NCBI RefSeq assembly: GCF_014356525.2
Contig: NC_052509.1
Span: 32,325,398 to 32,389,397, forward strand
Direction: 5' to 3'
DNA: 64,000 nt
Origin: Nilaparvata lugens
Lineage: Eukaryota; Arthropoda; Insecta; Hemiptera; Delphacidae
Program-made: the position numbers and the translations under genes
In this document: in pieces, positions 9,579-20,182 of the stretch
Numbering within the stretch: position 1 is the stretch's first letter
Layout of the letters: every line of letters begins with the position of its first letter
The notes under the pieces: generated by a model
The model's input: only the letters and a program-made list of their open reading frames with translations
The model's database searches: none
What the model was told of the DNA's origin: nothing

Positions 9579-10045
9579 GCTGTTGTTATTACAAATTTCA
9601 ATTTTCCCTTTATAGTGGACTTCCTTTGCATGATCTTATTCAAACCATTACGATAAGCCTTATATTCATTCTTCAAGATATTGTTATTAGGATCTCTTCT
9701 GAGTCTAGAATGCATTTTGTCGTGTTATCGATCTGTATTGCAGGAAATCGATCACCAGTATTATCAGGGATATTGATAGTTTGAGCTTGTAATTTACTTA
9801 CATTTGTGAAATAATTGTCGAGGGATTGAGCATCAAGTTCAGTACTCTTGTCCTTGATACTGTCCTCACCTATAATTTCGTTTATGCACTTCCACAACTT
9901 CATGCTGTTGTTATTACATTTTTCAATTTTCCCTTTATAGTAGACTTCCTTTACATGATCTTATTCAAACCATTACGATAAGCCTTATATCCATTCTTTA
10001 AGATATTGTTATTAGGATCTCTTCTGAGTCTAGAATGCATTTTGT
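9396..10045. repeat. 325-bp tandem duplication inside LINE-1
   Basis: Bases 9396-9720 and 9721-10045 are nearly identical direct repeats. Both begin CGTGTTATCGATCTGTATTG and both end CTAGAATGCATTTTGT. Since 325 is not a multiple of three, the duplication itself breaks the reading frame. The few differences (for example in the codons for NGVIGED versus NEIIGED) show it is not an assembly artefact of one read stack, although a collapsed or expanded assembly cannot be excluded. Confidence 0.9.
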
Positions 10046-10733
10046 CCCGCGTGATTATTGATGTTATGATGCCTTCAGATATCCAGGGCTTCAGGGGACG
10101 AGGTCTGTTAGGTATCTCTTTTACCTTCTTGCATTGATTGATGAGACTGGCCAAACGATCGACAAATTTATCCATAATAGTTTCTTCCCAATCTTCATTC
10201 CTTATGCGTTCCAATAGTGCATGATAGTTGGTTCTAGTTAATGTGTTTATCAATACGTTTCTATTATCCTTATTGATAGGAACCTTCACCAAGTTCAGTA
10301 CAACCGTGTAGTGGTCAGTTATGGTTGTCCTAAATATAGCTCCTTTAATGGACATAGAATGGTTGCCTAAATTTCTATAAAAAATGTGGTCAATGCAAGA
10401 ATTGGTTGTGGTTGTTACTCTGGTATCACCAGTTAAGTAAGACTTATAGCCATTACTATTGAAAATATGCAGATAATCTTGAACAGGAACACTAGTTGAA
10501 TGTGTATTTATATTCATGTCTCCCGCCACACATACATTTATTCCATTAGGAATTCTACTGATTTCATTACTCAGACTATTAAGAAAATTATCAACATTTT
10601 GATTACTTGGTGATCTATAAACCCCAATCACCTTCACAATAAAATCATCAATTCTTAAGTCAGCACTAACTACATTGGCATCAGTAATATCGAGTGAAAC
10701 TTCATTGAATCTTATACAATCTTTTATGTACAT
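9951..10733 (-). pseudogene. LINE-1 ORF2, apurinic-like endonuclease domain
   Basis: A 260-codon frame with the exonuclease-endonuclease-phosphatase fold motifs of LINE endonucleases: YRSPSNQ (39-45), GDMNIN (71-76, catalytic Asp and Asn), SCIDHIFYR (112-120) and TITDHY (137-142, equivalent to SDH). It is followed by the linker with PLKPWISEGI and a YRNGLNKI tail. The domain would nick target DNA to prime reverse transcription. The N-terminal part lies in another frame at 10823-11053, and a frameshift at the 3' end (about 9950) leads toward the RT. Confidence 0.88.
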
Positions 10734-10822
10734 GCATAATCCATCACATTTATTTTGTTCTATTTATACTTATTTATTGCCGTATATTCAGGAATGTTGA
10801 AAATTAACGGCATATCTGCAGT
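10734..10822 (-). pseudogene. LINE-1 ORF2, frameshifted joint within the endonuclease
   Basis: Between the two open segments the homologous frame carries two TAG codons and a one-base frameshift. Residue patterns typical of the family (IPEYTAINKYK, then NKCDGLCMYIKDC in the next frame) can still be read. Confidence 0.6.
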
Positions 10823-11053
10823 CTACCAGGTCTCCGTTAATATTATAATGTGAATATCAGTTTTCAATTCATTGAGGCAGCAAAAAAACTGATCGAAATT
10901 AGCATTCAAACTACGTATATTCATAGACATAATATTGAAACACTCAGCATCTTTATTCCTGTCCTCGTGAAAGTGATAGTTCGAATAATCGACGATTACA
11001 TCTGTTTCATTTTCTGTTTCTAAAATATTCAGAACTTCTTCAGTGTCACTCAT
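10823..11053 (-). pseudogene. LINE-1 ORF2, N-terminus of endonuclease
   Basis: An ATG-initiated frame ends in FNIMSMNIRSLNANFDQF and IILTETW, the classic opening of the LINE endonuclease (N and E catalytic residues). The first about 38 residues are acidic and unremarkable. The start overlaps the stop of the preceding virus-derived frame as ATGAGTGA, so the two sequences abut with no spacer. LINE-1 appears 5'-truncated near the ORF2 start. Confidence 0.75.
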
Positions 11054-11240
11054 AACTTATATCATCAGGTCCACTTCTCTTTTCCTTGTTCCATTTAACA
11101 AGCAACTCACTATCCATGAATTTAAGTTTCTTAAATAGTTTGTCCACATCATCATCTACTAGACTGGTTGTTAAATACCTGAAAGTTTCAGTGTGTCTAG
11201 ACAAAGCAACAATCGCATGGGGCATGCTGTTATAGATCAT
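11046..11240 (-). pseudogene. Endogenous RNA-virus replicase fragment: helicase C-terminus
   Basis: Sixty-four codons contain MPHAIVALSRHTETF, matching superfamily 1 viral helicase motif VI (ALSRHT). The segment is one base out of frame with 11230-11991 and overlaps it by 11 bases, so a single frameshift separates motif V from motif VI. The frame then runs for about 45 residues of less recognisable sequence to a stop at the LINE-1 boundary. In complete viruses of this type an RNA-dependent RNA polymerase domain would follow. None is present here. Confidence 0.75.
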
Positions 11241-11991
11241 TCTCCTTGTACTTAATTCTGATTAGAATAACATTTTTATGAGTTAGCCCTTGTGCTTCAT
11301 GGATTGCGTGAAGTGCAACTTTATCTCTCCACTTTATAGTATCACCCACCATGAGATTTTCCTCTTGGGTGAATGTTAATATCAAAGTGTCGGGTTGTAT
11401 CAGATGGTATTCCCCATTTCTGTAAGTAGGCAGAATTGAGATAGCTCTTTCATTAAGCGTCGTAATATCTTCATAGACAGTGGAAAGGACAAAACAAACA
11501 TCGATAGGACATCCACGAGTTACCGTTTGTTTTGTAAAAGGTTCGCAGAATTCTGAAATTTTATGCCATCTTGTGGCATAATTACTTCTCTCAATATAGG
11601 GTATTTGGTTTGCGTCACCAACTACAATTATTTCTGAGGCCTTACTCAAGTTAGCAATAAAACCGATGTAACCCGCATGCATAAGTAGAGCTTCATCAAT
11701 AAAAACTCTATCGTATGTTTTATTCTGATTATGATTTATTATATATGAGCCAACTGTCCTGTAATCAAGCTTAAGACGATTACAATGTTTTTGACCATAC
11801 CTTTCAATGACAGTTTCACGGATTGCTTTAATACCTGCCCGTGTTTGAGTGAGTACTAGATCCTTGCCAGGCTCATGATGCGAGACTATAAAGTAAGATT
11901 TACCACAGCCGGGAACACCGTCATACCATTTTATTTTAGGAAGTTTACACTCATGAAGAGTTATACTATATTTATAGTTTTTATTAATTCG
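11230..11991 (-). pseudogene. Endogenous RNA-virus replicase fragment: superfamily 1 helicase core
   Basis: The open frame runs from 11991 to 11230. Motifs in order: Walker A (GVPGCGKS, near 11885-11910), a motif Ia-like LVLTQTRAG, Walker B (IDEALLMHAG, near 11680-11705), motif III (VGDANQIPYI), and motif V (HEAQGLT). This set, particularly DEALLMHAG and GDANQIPY, is characteristic of replicases of alphavirus-like positive-strand RNA viruses, and the closest style is that of insect virga/nege-like viruses. The helicase would unwind RNA during genome copying. Here it is a fossil: flanking frameshifts and no polymerase. No DNA stage or integrase is known for such viruses, so entry must have involved host reverse transcription. 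Confidence 0.85.
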
Positions 11992-12290
11992 CTATTCAGC
12001 ATAAGTGTAGTTTTACGTGTGACTAAAACATATCGTTCTTTAGTAGATAATTTTAAAGTATCCTCTTGAAATTCTACGTAGCTTCCACCCTGCTCCAAGC
12101 AATATCCCATTCGGTATTTAGAGTTTGTTTTGAATAGGAATCTTTTCAAATTATTATCATAGATGTTCATATTGTTATTCAGGACGCTTATTGGTTCATC
12201 ACCTGATATTGACATGTTTCTATGCGCGATCCTAAGGAGAATATTTTTATATATTTTAGCATTTTCGTTATCAGTGTTTTGAAGTAGGGC
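11961..12290 (-). pseudogene. Endogenous RNA-virus replicase fragment: region upstream of helicase
   Basis: An open frame (with ATG at 12215) reads continuously coding-like sequence (for example NNMNIYDNNLKRFLF) and overlaps the upstream end of the helicase frame, from which it is offset by one base near 11961-11991. I do not recognise a domain in it. Its position suggests the linker preceding the helicase in the replicase polyprotein. Confidence 0.5.
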
Positions 12291-12437
12291 CGTAATTCAA
12301 TCATAGAGTTTATGAATGCTTCACGTTTATTATTACCTTTAAAGAATCCTACAGGGTACTCAACTCCAGGACTATCAGATAGCTTAGGTATATTAAGAAA
12401 ATTAATTTCACAATAACCTCGATAATAAAAATAAACT
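12291..12437 (-). pseudogene. Endogenous RNA-virus replicase fragment: frameshifted middle part
   Basis: Coding-like sequence (YFYYRGYCEINFLNIPKLS) continues in a frame different from both neighbours, implying two small indels at about 12435 and about 12290. No domain is recognised. Assignment to the viral fragment rests on continuity with the helicase. Confidence 0.4.
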
Positions 12438-12821
12438 TCAAATACTTCTAGCTCCTATGACAGTACTCAAGAGTTCAGTGGCAGGAATATCAAAATAAGT
12501 TTCACTGAGATTGTTGGAAGAATCAATTCCTATAATCATAGGGTAATTGAATTTACTCCAATCATTTATTCTATTCAAGAGATCAATAAGTACCCCATTT
12601 TCACCATAATTCAATATGAAAATAGGAATGTTTTTATCAGAAAACAAAACTCTTATACAATTAGAGTCCCGTAACACATTCAGGTGATTCCATTCTTCAA
12701 AAGAGAAATATTTTTTATTTCTAAGCAGAGAGAGACGTTTGGATGTTTTAATACTATTTCCTATTTTTGTAAAAGATATCTTAACATCAACCCTCTCACC
12801 AAAATCGTTACAATTCCTATT
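12438..12821 (-). pseudogene. Endogenous RNA-virus replicase fragment: upstream-most part
   Basis: The frame is open from 12821 (just after a TAG at 12822-12824) to 12438 and includes an ATG at 12677. Residues such as NYGENGVLIDLLNRINDW look like genuine protein. Upstream of 12822 coding character is lost, and the sequence passes into the pyrimidine-rich tract. I do not recognise a methyltransferase or FtsJ motif, so its exact identity in the replicase is open. Confidence 0.45.
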
Positions 12822-12869
12822 CTACAATTTTTCTATCCATTTCTTGTGTATTACTTTTCTTTTGATTAA

Positions 12870-13830
12870 TATAGTTCTCTGTCAACATACCTTCGCCTAA
12901 CATTATTCACATTCCATTTTCAAAAAATATTTTGTTCTAATCTACTTTTCCCCTTGAATATCCATTCTCTTCCTGCTCATCCGATCTATAAAGTCAATCA
13001 ATTTCATTATACATTTTTCTCAACTTCTATATTTATATGTTATCCTTTCTATCTATTTCCTCAATCATCTCCTCTGAACATTATAATCTTCTGATTGTCA
13101 ATAATTTTTCCTTCTGATAAAAAAATCAGAATTTTCCCTTCTATTTCTCTTTGATTTTCTCATTTTTCTACTCATCCATAGATTTTTTTTCTTCTTCTTT
13201 CAAGATCTACCTCTTTGTTTTTCTTGTATCCGATGTAATTGAGTTATACCATTGTCTTAGTTCCAGTATTCTCATTTTTCTCTTCCAATTACCTCTGTCC
13301 TCCTCTAATTTTCCCCCTCTTATAACTTCTCCCTCCCCTACATGTCAAAAATGATCCTTTCCATCTCCATTCCACTGCACCATCACTCAGGTTCACTCGG
13401 TGTTCCCAGAACACTTGAACAGTCACCACCTAGTCATATTTATCTTTCCTCTTCTCATCCTCTTTATTCTCTTTCCAGTAAGAGGGGTCATATCATTTCC
13501 TCCTTCCTTTCTCATCAATTCCTTCCTTCCTCCATCCCTGACTTGATCTTTTTCCTTCCTTCCTCCATCCCTGACTTGATCTTTTTCCTCCCTTTACCCC
13601 TTCCTTCTACATTTTCTTAATCTACCTCCCTCAAGTCATTTTTTTGACCTCTCCACTTTTCTTTTCTTCTTCACCACCCCTCTATCTTCCTTTCTCTTTT
13701 AGTTCCTCTCTCACTCATTCTCTCTCCGTCGCACCACTCCTTTCTTCCTCCTCATCACTCCTCTTTCCCCTCTTATCATCCGGCAAACTGTTGCAACACA
13801 GCTTCTCTTCGAGATTAGTTTGTTATTAAA
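12870..13830. repeat. Pyrimidine-rich tract, including a 36-bp tandem duplicate
   Basis: Almost a kilobase of T/C-rich sequence on the plus strand. A 36-bp unit around CTTCCTCCATCCCTGACTTG is present twice in tandem at about 13515-13590. Several open frames here encode Ser/Leu/Phe-rich low-complexity peptides and are not considered genes. Confidence 0.8.
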
Positions 13831-13945
13831 TTTTCCCGTTAATTAAACTGTGTGCACATTGTTAAATACAAAAAGCCTCTTATAAAATTCCGTTATTCAT
13901 ATTCGGGTAGACTGTCGGTTGAACCAATAAGGGAATAAGGGCTGG

Positions 13946-13966
13946 TTGCTGCTGCTGCTGCTGCTG
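13946..13966. repeat. (GCT)7 microsatellite
   Basis: A trinucleotide run in otherwise unremarkable sequence. It is not inside a convincing open frame. Confidence 0.9.
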
Positions 13967-13969
13967 GTA

Positions 13970-15707
13970 GGCTGTGCCACTGTTCCAGCTGTGTATCGTT
14001 GCGGCTTATTCTTGTTTTCTGTTTGTTTTCGGAATTAATTATCAGCCAAACTGGTGTTTCTCACCACCCGTCCCTCTCACAACCCCCTCCATCTCCACGA
14101 TACAACATCCCCAATCTAAGACTGTTGAAACCAACTTGACGCCACATTTAATCTGCCTTGATATTATTAAGTTTTTGACGAATTTCTGAGCGTTTCCAGG
14201 AATCGTGGAAATGGAGCCACGTTCTTGATTGGAGATGAGTGAGAATAATTATTCTGTTGATTTCAATCGTCGCCACGTACATTCTGTAGAATTTTAAATC
14301 GCTCACAAGATTGGGAACTAAAGATTTTCATGTAATTCTTTATAATTGAACGAGTGTAGAAAGTTCCTACTTTTGAGTTGAGGCCCGAGTCGTTGTTCGT
14401 TTGCGGGTTCCTAGGTAACTTGCATTAACATCATGAGTTTCAATTAGAGTTTGAAACGATTAAGATGATCCAAGTAGTTTCAAAGTTGACTATTGAACAT
14501 AATATGACCTATATACAGTGCAGACCTACTTTGAACGTCTCCCCAGCAAATTAAATGGGATAGTTTCGATCACTCACCAAACAACCTGACTTAACCATTA
14601 ATTTTTCCGCACTGAAAACAACTATCAGAGAAACTCAGAAATAGCAAAGAGCTCCGAAACAACTCAATAGACCACTTGAACTCGTTTGGCGGCGGCATTT
14701 GATGAAGAGGGGTTCGGTGTGCTGGTCCACTGTTATGACAAATGCCTCAACCTTCACGGCAATTATGTTGGAGGATAATCATATGTGTAAGTGGCTTCTA
14801 GTGAATGAATTATTCTCTTATTTGAAAAAAGATCCTTGTATATCAAAACATAGTGTTAACTTATCATAAAGTACCACAACATTTTCGGAAGTGCACGTAC
14901 TGTGCCAATACTTTCAGACCCAAATATTCATAGAAATTGATGGTGCTATCAAACTAGTTTGTTATTTTTTATTTTAATTAGTTTGATATTTTTTGTTATA
15001 ACTATTGTTTGTTATTTCATCTACTCCATAATTATTAGTATCGACTGAAAAATATTCAATAATAATATCAAGCATAATCCTTCCAATTTCAACCTCATTT
15101 TTGCAGGCTCTTTCACTGAATTATCCTCTCCTCTACCCTACCAGCATTTCTCTTTCGTTGTTTCACGCCCCCAACTTCCATCGTGTCCCAAACATTGCAA
15201 CGCTCATCACCAGATTGATTGGAAAAGTTCCATTTGTTTTGAGGATCATCAGAGCAGCCAACTGAAGCACTGAACTGGATATTATTAATAATCTAGCGAA
15301 TCAATATTCTTTTGTTCTTCTTTCCTTGGTGCAACTCCACGTCGTTGAAGAGGGAAAACTATCAGGCGGCGGCTCCCGTATCGTTTTTGGGGTAAAGCCG
15401 GTCGAAGATTTATGGTGCTGGCATGTCGCCATCTCTCTCTTCCGTCGGAATCAACACAAGATTCATTGCAACAAAAGATATTTTCTATCTGCCTCGCTCT
15501 CCATAGTTCAAAGCAGCGAAGCGATGAGCATCCTCAGTCACTGCGTCTCAAAAGCGGCTTCAAATATTTGGAAACTTGCTCCCCGCTAAAGAGAACATGA
15601 AATTATCGGTCGGCTTCACACTTGCTAGCTCTGAATTTTGCTATCGGTTGATAAACCTCAGTGTAACCCATACAGTAAAAATACCGTTTAAGTAATCATT
15701 TGTCTCT
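13970..15707. other. No recognisable gene
   Basis: Mixed-composition sequence. The longest frame is 87 codons at 15326-15589 (plus), containing HVVEEGKLSGGGSR and little else of note. It begins at GTG and matches no family I know. I see no splice-flanked exon that I can defend. Confidence 0.35.
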
Positions 15708-15708
15708 A

Positions 15709-15862
15709 AGGTGCGTGTCTCTTAATATACGCGCCGCGTACACGCGAATTCCACTTTTCATCAGCTACTGTACAGAAACTGTAAAATACAGATATAAAGC
15801 TTGGCATCAGCTGATTAAAAGTGAATTGCTCGTGTTCGCTGCGCGTGAATCTGTACGCACCT
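15709..15862. mobile_element. 154-bp MITE-like inverted-repeat element
   Basis: The ends are AAGGTGCGT and ACGCACCTT, and similarity continues inward as an imperfect inverted repeat (ACGCGAATTCCACTTTTCATC versus GATTAAAAGTGAATTGCTCG), leaving a loop of about 40 bases. The size and structure fit a miniature inverted-repeat transposable element. Superfamily is not determined; flanking TA-rich sequence makes the target duplication ambiguous. Confidence 0.65.
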
Positions 15863-16389
15863 TTATATTATTTTGTAGTCATCATTCTACTCCGGTGTAG
15901 CTTAGTATAGGTGCACAATTCACAATGTTCTATAGGTGTACAGTACAGTTCTCAAGTTTTCTATAGTTCTATGGAACACTATCAAATGATAAGTCAATGG
16001 TCAACAGTGGCGGCCCTAGACAATAGGCCGAGTAGGCCAGGTCCCACCCAACATTTTGGTAGACGTATCATAATTGAAATTTAATGAGAAGAGTCAATAA
16101 CGAAAAATATGTTAAATAATAAATTATTTTTAATAATTATTATAATAAGTGATTTTGAAGAATGATTAATTGAATGAGCGAAGCGAATTCTATGTTTCAA
16201 GTCAATCAGCGTTTGTCTGTCTGTTTGTTTGTACCGCAGTTACAGTCGTAGTTCTGGACCGATTTGGATAAAATTTGGTATTCAAGTACTTTGAAACAAG
16301 GCGCAGAAACTTATGTATTTTAAATTTTTAAATTTATATCCGTTTCGAGATGGCGGCCCTTCATTAGGAAATTTTACCTTAAATTCAAC
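15863..16389. other. Probable dispersed-repeat sequence, no gene
   Basis: Contains GGCGGCCCTAGACAATAGG and GAATGAGCGAAGCGAATTC stretches, the latter of the 'GCGAAGCG' type seen at Helitron ends in this window. No boundaries could be set. Confidence 0.3.
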
Positions 16390-16800
16390 CTAACTTTTCA
16401 ATACTTTATCGGATCAGGTTCAAATTCTCCTCAGCGCTTCAAAGCGGTATTATTTAATGTATCACATGTTCAAAATTTTTCAATTATTGGAATTAAAATT
16501 TTTTTCCAAGTCCCAATCCAAGGTTCAGATTTTTTTAAAACTTTTCAACCGTGCTTCCGAGCTCAAAAGTGTAGAGGACCTTTATTCTTCAGGGCTCCAA
16601 GATGGTCTTATTCTATTTATATCATATGTTTAAAATTTCAAAATAATTAGAATTCGATCATTTTCTCAAAGTCCTACATTTCAAGTTTCAGAATTTTTAT
16701 CTCTTCAACCGTGCATCCTAGCTCAAAAGTGTAAAGAACTTATATTTCTTATCGTCCTTCGCCGATCCTATTGCATATATCATCATACTCTAAATACAAT
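16390..16800 (+). repeat. About 160-bp diverged tandem repeat
   Basis: CAACCGTGCTTCCGAGCTCAAAAGTGTAGAG at 16546 recurs as CAACCGTGCATCCTAGCTCAAAAGTGTAAAG at 16706 (spacing 160). Preceding blocks with ATCACATGTTCAAAAT and ATCATATGTTTAAAAT keep a similar period. At least two units and part of a third are visible. Confidence 0.6.
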
Positions 16801-17905
16801 TTGTATATGTGCTTGTGTGTGAATAGGCGGGCGTGTGTGAGTAGTTATGTTAGTGAGTGTAGCGAGTTCTACTGCTCTCCTAACTACCAGTTTGAAACTC
16901 TATGGACTCCAAACTTCTCTTGTAATTGAAGAATAATTTTCCAGGGGGCAGAAAATTGCAGTTTGACATAAGATGCGCCTGTATGTCATAATAATTAAAA
17001 AACTCATACATTAATCACTTACTGGGCAGTGAAATTCTGCAACGAACTCTATCAATCAGTTATTCGATCAATAATTCATTTTAAGTGGAGCATTATGAAA
17101 CTTAAATATGCTACCACCGTTAGAAGCAATCAATGTATATGTAACTTTATAACATATAATGTATCTATTACTTGAAAACATATAGTAAAACACAAGTAAT
17201 AATGAGGTAAAAATTTCTGGAAGTAAAACGCGATGTCAAATCACTTTTTTATTTTTCAATATACTAAAAAAGAGAGTCAATTCATTCCATTTGCTGTCGA
17301 TGATTGAGATTTTATATATTGTCAATATCATTTCTCGCCGTTCTGCTATTTCATTTCATAATTGCTAGCTCCAGAACTAACTGAAGGTCATTATTATCTA
17401 TTATCTCCTCAGAACAGAGTTTAACAAATTTTTAATCATTGTTCTGAGCATTTTGATGTATTCTTGTTCACCTCCTTCAAACTCCGAAAGATCTCATATA
17501 ATATATAAATGGTCTAATTTAGTTGGATTGCATGTGAACTGACGTTTTCAGGTTGGCGCTCTCATTTTATTCTTTTATTTCTCCAATCACTCATTCTCTT
17601 CCATTCTTTGTTTATACAGACATTCTTCCTTCTTTTGTCTTTTGAGCTTCATCAATTTTAATTTATTCAATGATAATTCTCATAATAAATTATTCTTGGG
17701 CATCATCCTCGATTACTTATTATATTATGAAAATTATTTGCATTCTTCTAAAATCAAATGTATTATTCTTTCATATTAATTTTTATCTTATTTAATTTCA
17801 AATTATTTGATAGGTTGTATTGTGAGAAGGAGGCAGAATAGGTTCCTGCTACCTGTTAGTAGTCTCCATTGATAAATATTATTACTTTTTAATCATTATC
17901 ATAAA
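16801..17905. other. No gene seen
   Basis: AT-rich DNA with GTGTG-rich short stretches near 16810-16860. No open frame above 60 codons with credible composition. Confidence 0.45.
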
Positions 17906-18345
17906 CTAGCAGGTAACCCGTGCACTGGGAAGAAAATTTTGTTGTAATATGCAATCTCCTGATGTCCAGGAAACATAAAAAATGTAATTTAAATTCAAAA
18001 TTCAGTCAAAATTATTTGAATAATTCCCAAGTGAATTATGTGTCACGCTTGTTAACAATTACGCCACTGATTCACTTGGAGAGAGCTCTGTTTGGTTGGG
18101 CATAAACTTAATATCTCTAATTGGGTGGATTTTTCATCATTTTTGAATTGAAATTAAAATTCATTGATTGGAATGAAAATTATTCTTTCATTAATCTTCA
18201 ATAAATTCACATTCTTTATGTGTGAATGCAAGTTAATCAGTTAATTAGTTCGTATGTGTTTTAAGTGATGGTTGTCAATCAAGTATTTACTATTCCGTAC
18301 ATGTATAAGCCAATACTCTGTAATGTTATAGAAGATAGATAGATA
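17906..18345 (-). mobile_element. Helitron-like fragment (CTAGCAGGTAACCCGTGC end)
   Basis: On the minus strand the sequence ends GCACGGGTTACCTGCTAG followed by T, a CTAG 3' end with a short GCACGGG hairpin arm. A homologous, shorter element is at 21996-22224. The inner end is unclear because a related block (TTTTAAGTTAATCAGTTTAG..ATTTATAAGCCAATTC) is repeated at 18412-18545. Confidence 0.45.
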
Positions 18346-18545
18346 GTTTCATAAGATGGATCAATAGAAATGAAATAAGGCTTATAACCATTTTCGGTAA
18401 ATTAAGAATCTTCATGCGGTATTTTAAGTTAATCAGTTTAGTAGTTCAGACGACACGTGACGACATGTATTTCAAATTCTGTACATTTATAAGCCAATTC
18501 TTTTCTTATGTCTAGTATGGGTATAGATGAAGAAGATAGAAGATG
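18346..18545 (-). repeat. Second, diverged copy of the inner block of the Helitron-like element
   Basis: The block AGTTAATCAGTT..TATAAGCCAAT..GAAGATAGA, present at 18228-18345, recurs here, implying an internal duplication or two adjacent insertions. Confidence 0.4.
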
Positions 18546-20182
18546 AAAACGTTGAATACAATATTTTATCTACGGCCACTTGAGCAAAGTATCACAAACT
18601 GGAAGTTTGAAGAATTGAAAACTAGACGGACTGAAAACTTTCCGTACCTTGAACCTTACGAATTGTAACTTGACAAACCGAAAACTTGGCGTACTGAAAT
18701 CTTGAATAACTAAGGGAATATTATGGATTACCAATTCAATTGATTTCATTGAATAGGAGATAATAGGATAGAATACCGATTCTTCACAGGGCCGACCCAA
18801 AAACTTAACTCTGGAGCCGCCCATGATTGTCAATAGAAGAACTGCTGAAACCTTATAATATCAAAGAGTAATTTTTTACTGCATGAGTTTGATCCAACCA
18901 GATAGTTCCACGCTCAATTCCACTGGAAGCTCCTCCCAGAACACAGAGAAAGTGGGAGCGATCTATTACACCTTCCTATATTAGTACGAATATCAATACC
19001 TACAAACATTCACCCACTCATCTGAAACTCCAGCAATTGACAAGTAAATATGTATTTGGAGAGCTCATTCATGAGTGAAATGAGCCTGCTGGTATCATAT
19101 TCTGTGTAGTGTAACCTGTTAACAGTAATGTTGATAACCACCGAAAGGCAAATAGAAGAACGGTCCAGACCACATAATGTTTGAGAAGCAAAGTGTGTGA
19201 TGCCACTCTATCCTATCTACCTGCTCTATGCTCTTCTCTCCGAATGGGATTTAATGTCTGTTGATGGCTTGCCTTTGAGCAGATGTTTAACAGAGTTGCT
19301 CATGTACCCTGTGTTTACATTCAGATCGTATCCATGCGTAATTTAAAGTTATATCATACACCCGATGCCTGCTACAGTTAAGATAACTTTGAGCTGCGTG
19401 TTACATGAATAATGCATGATTGAGGAGTAACACTTTTACTCTCTCGCATATCTATGGCTCACGTCTTCGCGGTGTAACTTGACGTGATTCTCTCTGATTA
19501 TTAGCAACTGCAGAAAATTCATGCTCCACTGCTAAAAGTCAGCCACAACAAACGCAGCCCACCTTTGTCAATTGATTCATTAGTGTGTGAATTATAAAGT
19601 AAGCTGGCAGACAAGGTGTATCTTCTGATTTTACAATGACTGTCGTCTGTGTATATGATATTCATGGAGCAAGTCAGTAATTATTGTGGAGCTCCAATAG
19701 GGGTTGTAGATCCCCCTCATATATAATGAATGTTTCCAGTTTCACTCAGTGAAACTATGTAAGCCTCCTATGTAAGTCACTTTTTGAATTGGATCTCTTG
19801 ATTTTTTCTTTGAATACAAACATGTTTGATCAGTGAACTGGACCTGTAAACAGGAAGATATTGAATGTTCAGTTTCTTCATGCTGCTTTTGATTTCCTCT
19901 TCCTATTGAAATCCGTTCAAAGTTCGTTCTTTGAAATATTTTAGTACTCTGAAACAGGAATAACAGAATGTATCAATGTAATATGTGCTCTTTATTGACA
20001 AGCATTGCGTGAAGAAATAAAAGTAAATAAACTGTTTATGTCCAGTGTGTAGGCATCTTCCAGTCATCTGTTTTTGCTTTACGGAACTTCTGACTTTCTT
20101 TTGAAAAATCTCTGAATTATGAGAAAATATCATATTCACATTAAAGATTCCTTCATTTATCACTTGTGCCTATACAATTGGA
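18546..20182. other. No recognisable gene
   Basis: Low coding potential on both strands. 18596-18710 has repeated 'ACTTG..GAA..CTTG' phrases (AACTTGACAAACCGAAAACTTGG) similar to 22028-22075, so part may be diverged repeat. Nothing else was identified. Confidence 0.35.

Noticed and set aside
8376..11053. Functional LINE
   Set aside because: At least two frameshifts, several nonsense codons, a 325-bp duplication and a Helitron insertion prevent a full ORF2 product.
11230..11991. Host SF1 helicase or Helitron helicase
   Set aside because: Motif III GDANQIPY and the DEALLMHAG Walker B match viral replicases, not Pif1-like Helitron helicases or Upf1. No Rep motif is nearby.
13342..13829. Two Ser-rich frames
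   Set aside because: Translation of the pyrimidine-rich tract with a 36-bp tandem duplicate.
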